NCBI GenBank assembly: GCA_005793615.1
Contig: SXRI01000187.1
Span: 1-7,172 of the forward strand
Reading direction: 5' to 3'
Source: Bdellovibrionales bacterium
GTDB lineage: Bacteria; Bdellovibrionota; Bdellovibrionia; Bdellovibrionales; JAMPXM01
Length of the DNA stretch: 7,172 nucleotides
Shown here: positions 6,134-7,172 of the stretch, one piece after another
Layout: the number at the start of each line of letters is the position of its first letter
Position numbering within the stretch: the stretch's first letter is position 1
Translations under genes and position numbers: made by a program
Notes under the pieces: model-generated
Told to the model about the DNA's origin: nothing
Databases searched by the model: none
Seen by the model: the letters and a program-made list of their open reading frames with translations, nothing else

Positions 6134-7172
6134 TCACACTCGCCAAACGCGCCCAGCTTTTAAAGCCATCGCCGATTCTAATGCTTGCAGCCCGTGCCGG
6201 TGAACTCAAGGCTGCAGGTCACAATGTGATCTCGCTGACAATCGGCGAGCCAGATTGGGATACATACGAAAATATCAAAGAAGTCGCAATCGGAGCGATT
6301 CGAGTCGGCATGACCAAGTACACTCCGCCCAACGGCATCCCGGAGTTACGGAAGGCCGTGGCCGAGCAGGCTTCGAACGATCTGGGGATTCCCTTTGATC
6401 CTTCGCAAGTGACGGTGAGTTCTGGTGCTAAATTCGTTTTGTTTGCTGCCTTGCAGGCTTTGGTGAATCCCGGTGATGAGGTCATTCTTGTCGCGCCGTT
6501 CTGGGCAAGCTATTCGACCATGGTAGAGTTGGCTGATGGCACGCCTCGTATCGTGGTTTGCGATGAAAAAGTTAATTTCAAACTGACGCCGGAACTTTTG
6601 CGTAGCGCAATCACACCGAAAACCAAGGTTATCCTGCTGAACTCGCCCTCGAACCCAACGGGTAAGGTTTATACTCGTGCGGAGCTGAAGGAGTTGGCGG
6701 CGGTCTTGCGTGACTATCCGCAAGTCGCGATTATCAGTGATGATATTTACAACCGTCTTTCCTTCGAAGAGAAACTGGCGCCCCATTTGCTGCACGTGGC
6801 TCCCGATCTTCGTGATCGTGTGGTCATTCTCAATGGCGCCTCGAAATCTTATGCCATGACCGGGTGGCGACTTGGTTGGGCGCTTGGACCCAAAGAAATC
6901 ATCAACGCGATGTCGAGCTACCAAAGCCAAAGTGTTAGCTGTGCAACGGCGGTCTCACAACATGCGGCAGTGGAGGCGATTCGAAATTCCGAGCCTCAGG
7001 TGGCGGCAACTGTCGCTAAACTCAAGGATCGCCGTGATTACCTGATCAATGAACTGCATAAGATCGATGGTATTCGTGTCGCGATTCCTGAAGGTGCATT
7101 TTATTTGTGGGTGAATGTTTCTGCTTACATGGGACGAAGTCTCAAGGGTAAGAAGCTTGCGACATCAAACGA
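6130..7172 (+). CDS. PLP-dependent class-I aminotransferase, aspartate aminotransferase Ib type (partial, right edge)
   Basis: The frame is open from GTG 6130 to the right edge: 347 codons of a family usually about 390-400 long, so roughly the last 50 are missing. It is a fold-type I PLP enzyme, most like the bacterial Ib aspartate/aromatic aminotransferases that move the amino group between aspartate (or aromatic amino acids) and 2-oxoglutarate. Landmarks: an N-terminal substrate loop ISLTIGEPDWDT, TKYTPPNGIPELRKAV, VSSGAKFVLFAAL, Asn175 in SPSNPTGKVY, Asp204-Asp205 and Tyr207 in SDDIYNRLSF (PLP ring contacts), and Schiff-base Lys239 in NGASKSYAMTGWRLGW. All cofactor residues visible here are intact; the C-terminal substrate-binding arginine lies beyond the window. 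GTGA at 6130-6133 overlaps the coaD stop, and AAAGGAG sits six bases ahead. The N-terminus LAKRAQLLKPSPILMLAARA is typical of the family, confirming the GTG start over the next ATG (6181). Exact substrate preference cannot be settled by eye. Confidence 0.93.
   Translation, partial: MITLAKRAQLLKPSPILMLAARAGELKAAGHNVISLTIGEPDWDTYENIKEVAIGAIRVGMTKYTPPNGIPELRKAVAEQASNDLGIPFDPSQVTVSSGAKFVLFAALQALVNPGDEVILVAPFWASYSTMVELADGTPRIVVCDEKVNFKLTPELLRSAITPKTKVILLNSPSNPTGKVYTRAELKELAAVLRDYPQVAIISDDIYNRLSFEEKLAPHLLHVAPDLRDRVVILNGASKSYAMTGWRLGWALGPKEIINAMSSYQSQSVSCATAVSQHAAVEAIRNSEPQVAATVAKLKDRRDYLINELHKIDGIRVAIPEGAFYLWVNVSAYMGRSLKGKKLATSN

Noticed and set aside
6346..6930. 194-codon antisense ORF on the - strand
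   Set aside because: It lies wholly opposite the aminotransferase, whose PLP-binding motifs are unmistakable on the + strand.

Overview
The window is a densely packed, single-strand stretch: nine genes, all on the + strand, almost all of them overlapping or nearly touching. Base composition is moderate (roughly half G+C). There is no sign of mobile elements, tRNA/rRNA or CRISPR. Gene style fits a deltaproteobacterium-like lineage: a sensor kinase with an N-terminal receiver, a PAS domain with a C-x10-C-x2-C motif, and housekeeping genes in the order rsmD, coaD, class-I aminotransferase. Bdellovibrionota is my best guess, from general resemblance only; no database comparison was possible.

Left part (1-2474): the 3' end of an unidentified gene, a 65-codon small ORF, a family-9 (heptosyltransferase-like) glycosyltransferase with a long helical, acid-ended C-terminal extension, and a 211-residue protein of unknown function. 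Three of these four cannot be named from sequence, and this is the least explained part of the window. A surface or flagellar glycosylation setting is possible but not shown.

Middle (2471-4917): a large hybrid histidine kinase (receiver, coiled coil, GAF-like region, PAS, HisKA, HATPase) coupled by a 4-base overlap to a single-domain response regulator with no output domain. Together they look like a phosphorelay or protein-interaction signalling pair. They are joined by start/stop overlaps to the upstream genes, so the first six genes probably form one transcript.

Right part (4972-7172): rsmD (16S rRNA m2G966 methyltransferase), coaD (pantetheine-phosphate adenylyltransferase) and a PLP-dependent class-I aminotransferase of the aspartate/aromatic Ib type. 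The last starts at a GTG overlapping the coaD stop and runs off the right edge. These are housekeeping genes. The gaps before rsmD (54 bases with the chosen start) and coaD (67 bases) are the only intergenic spaces, and neither holds a convincing promoter or terminator. No stretch over 300 bases lacks a gene.
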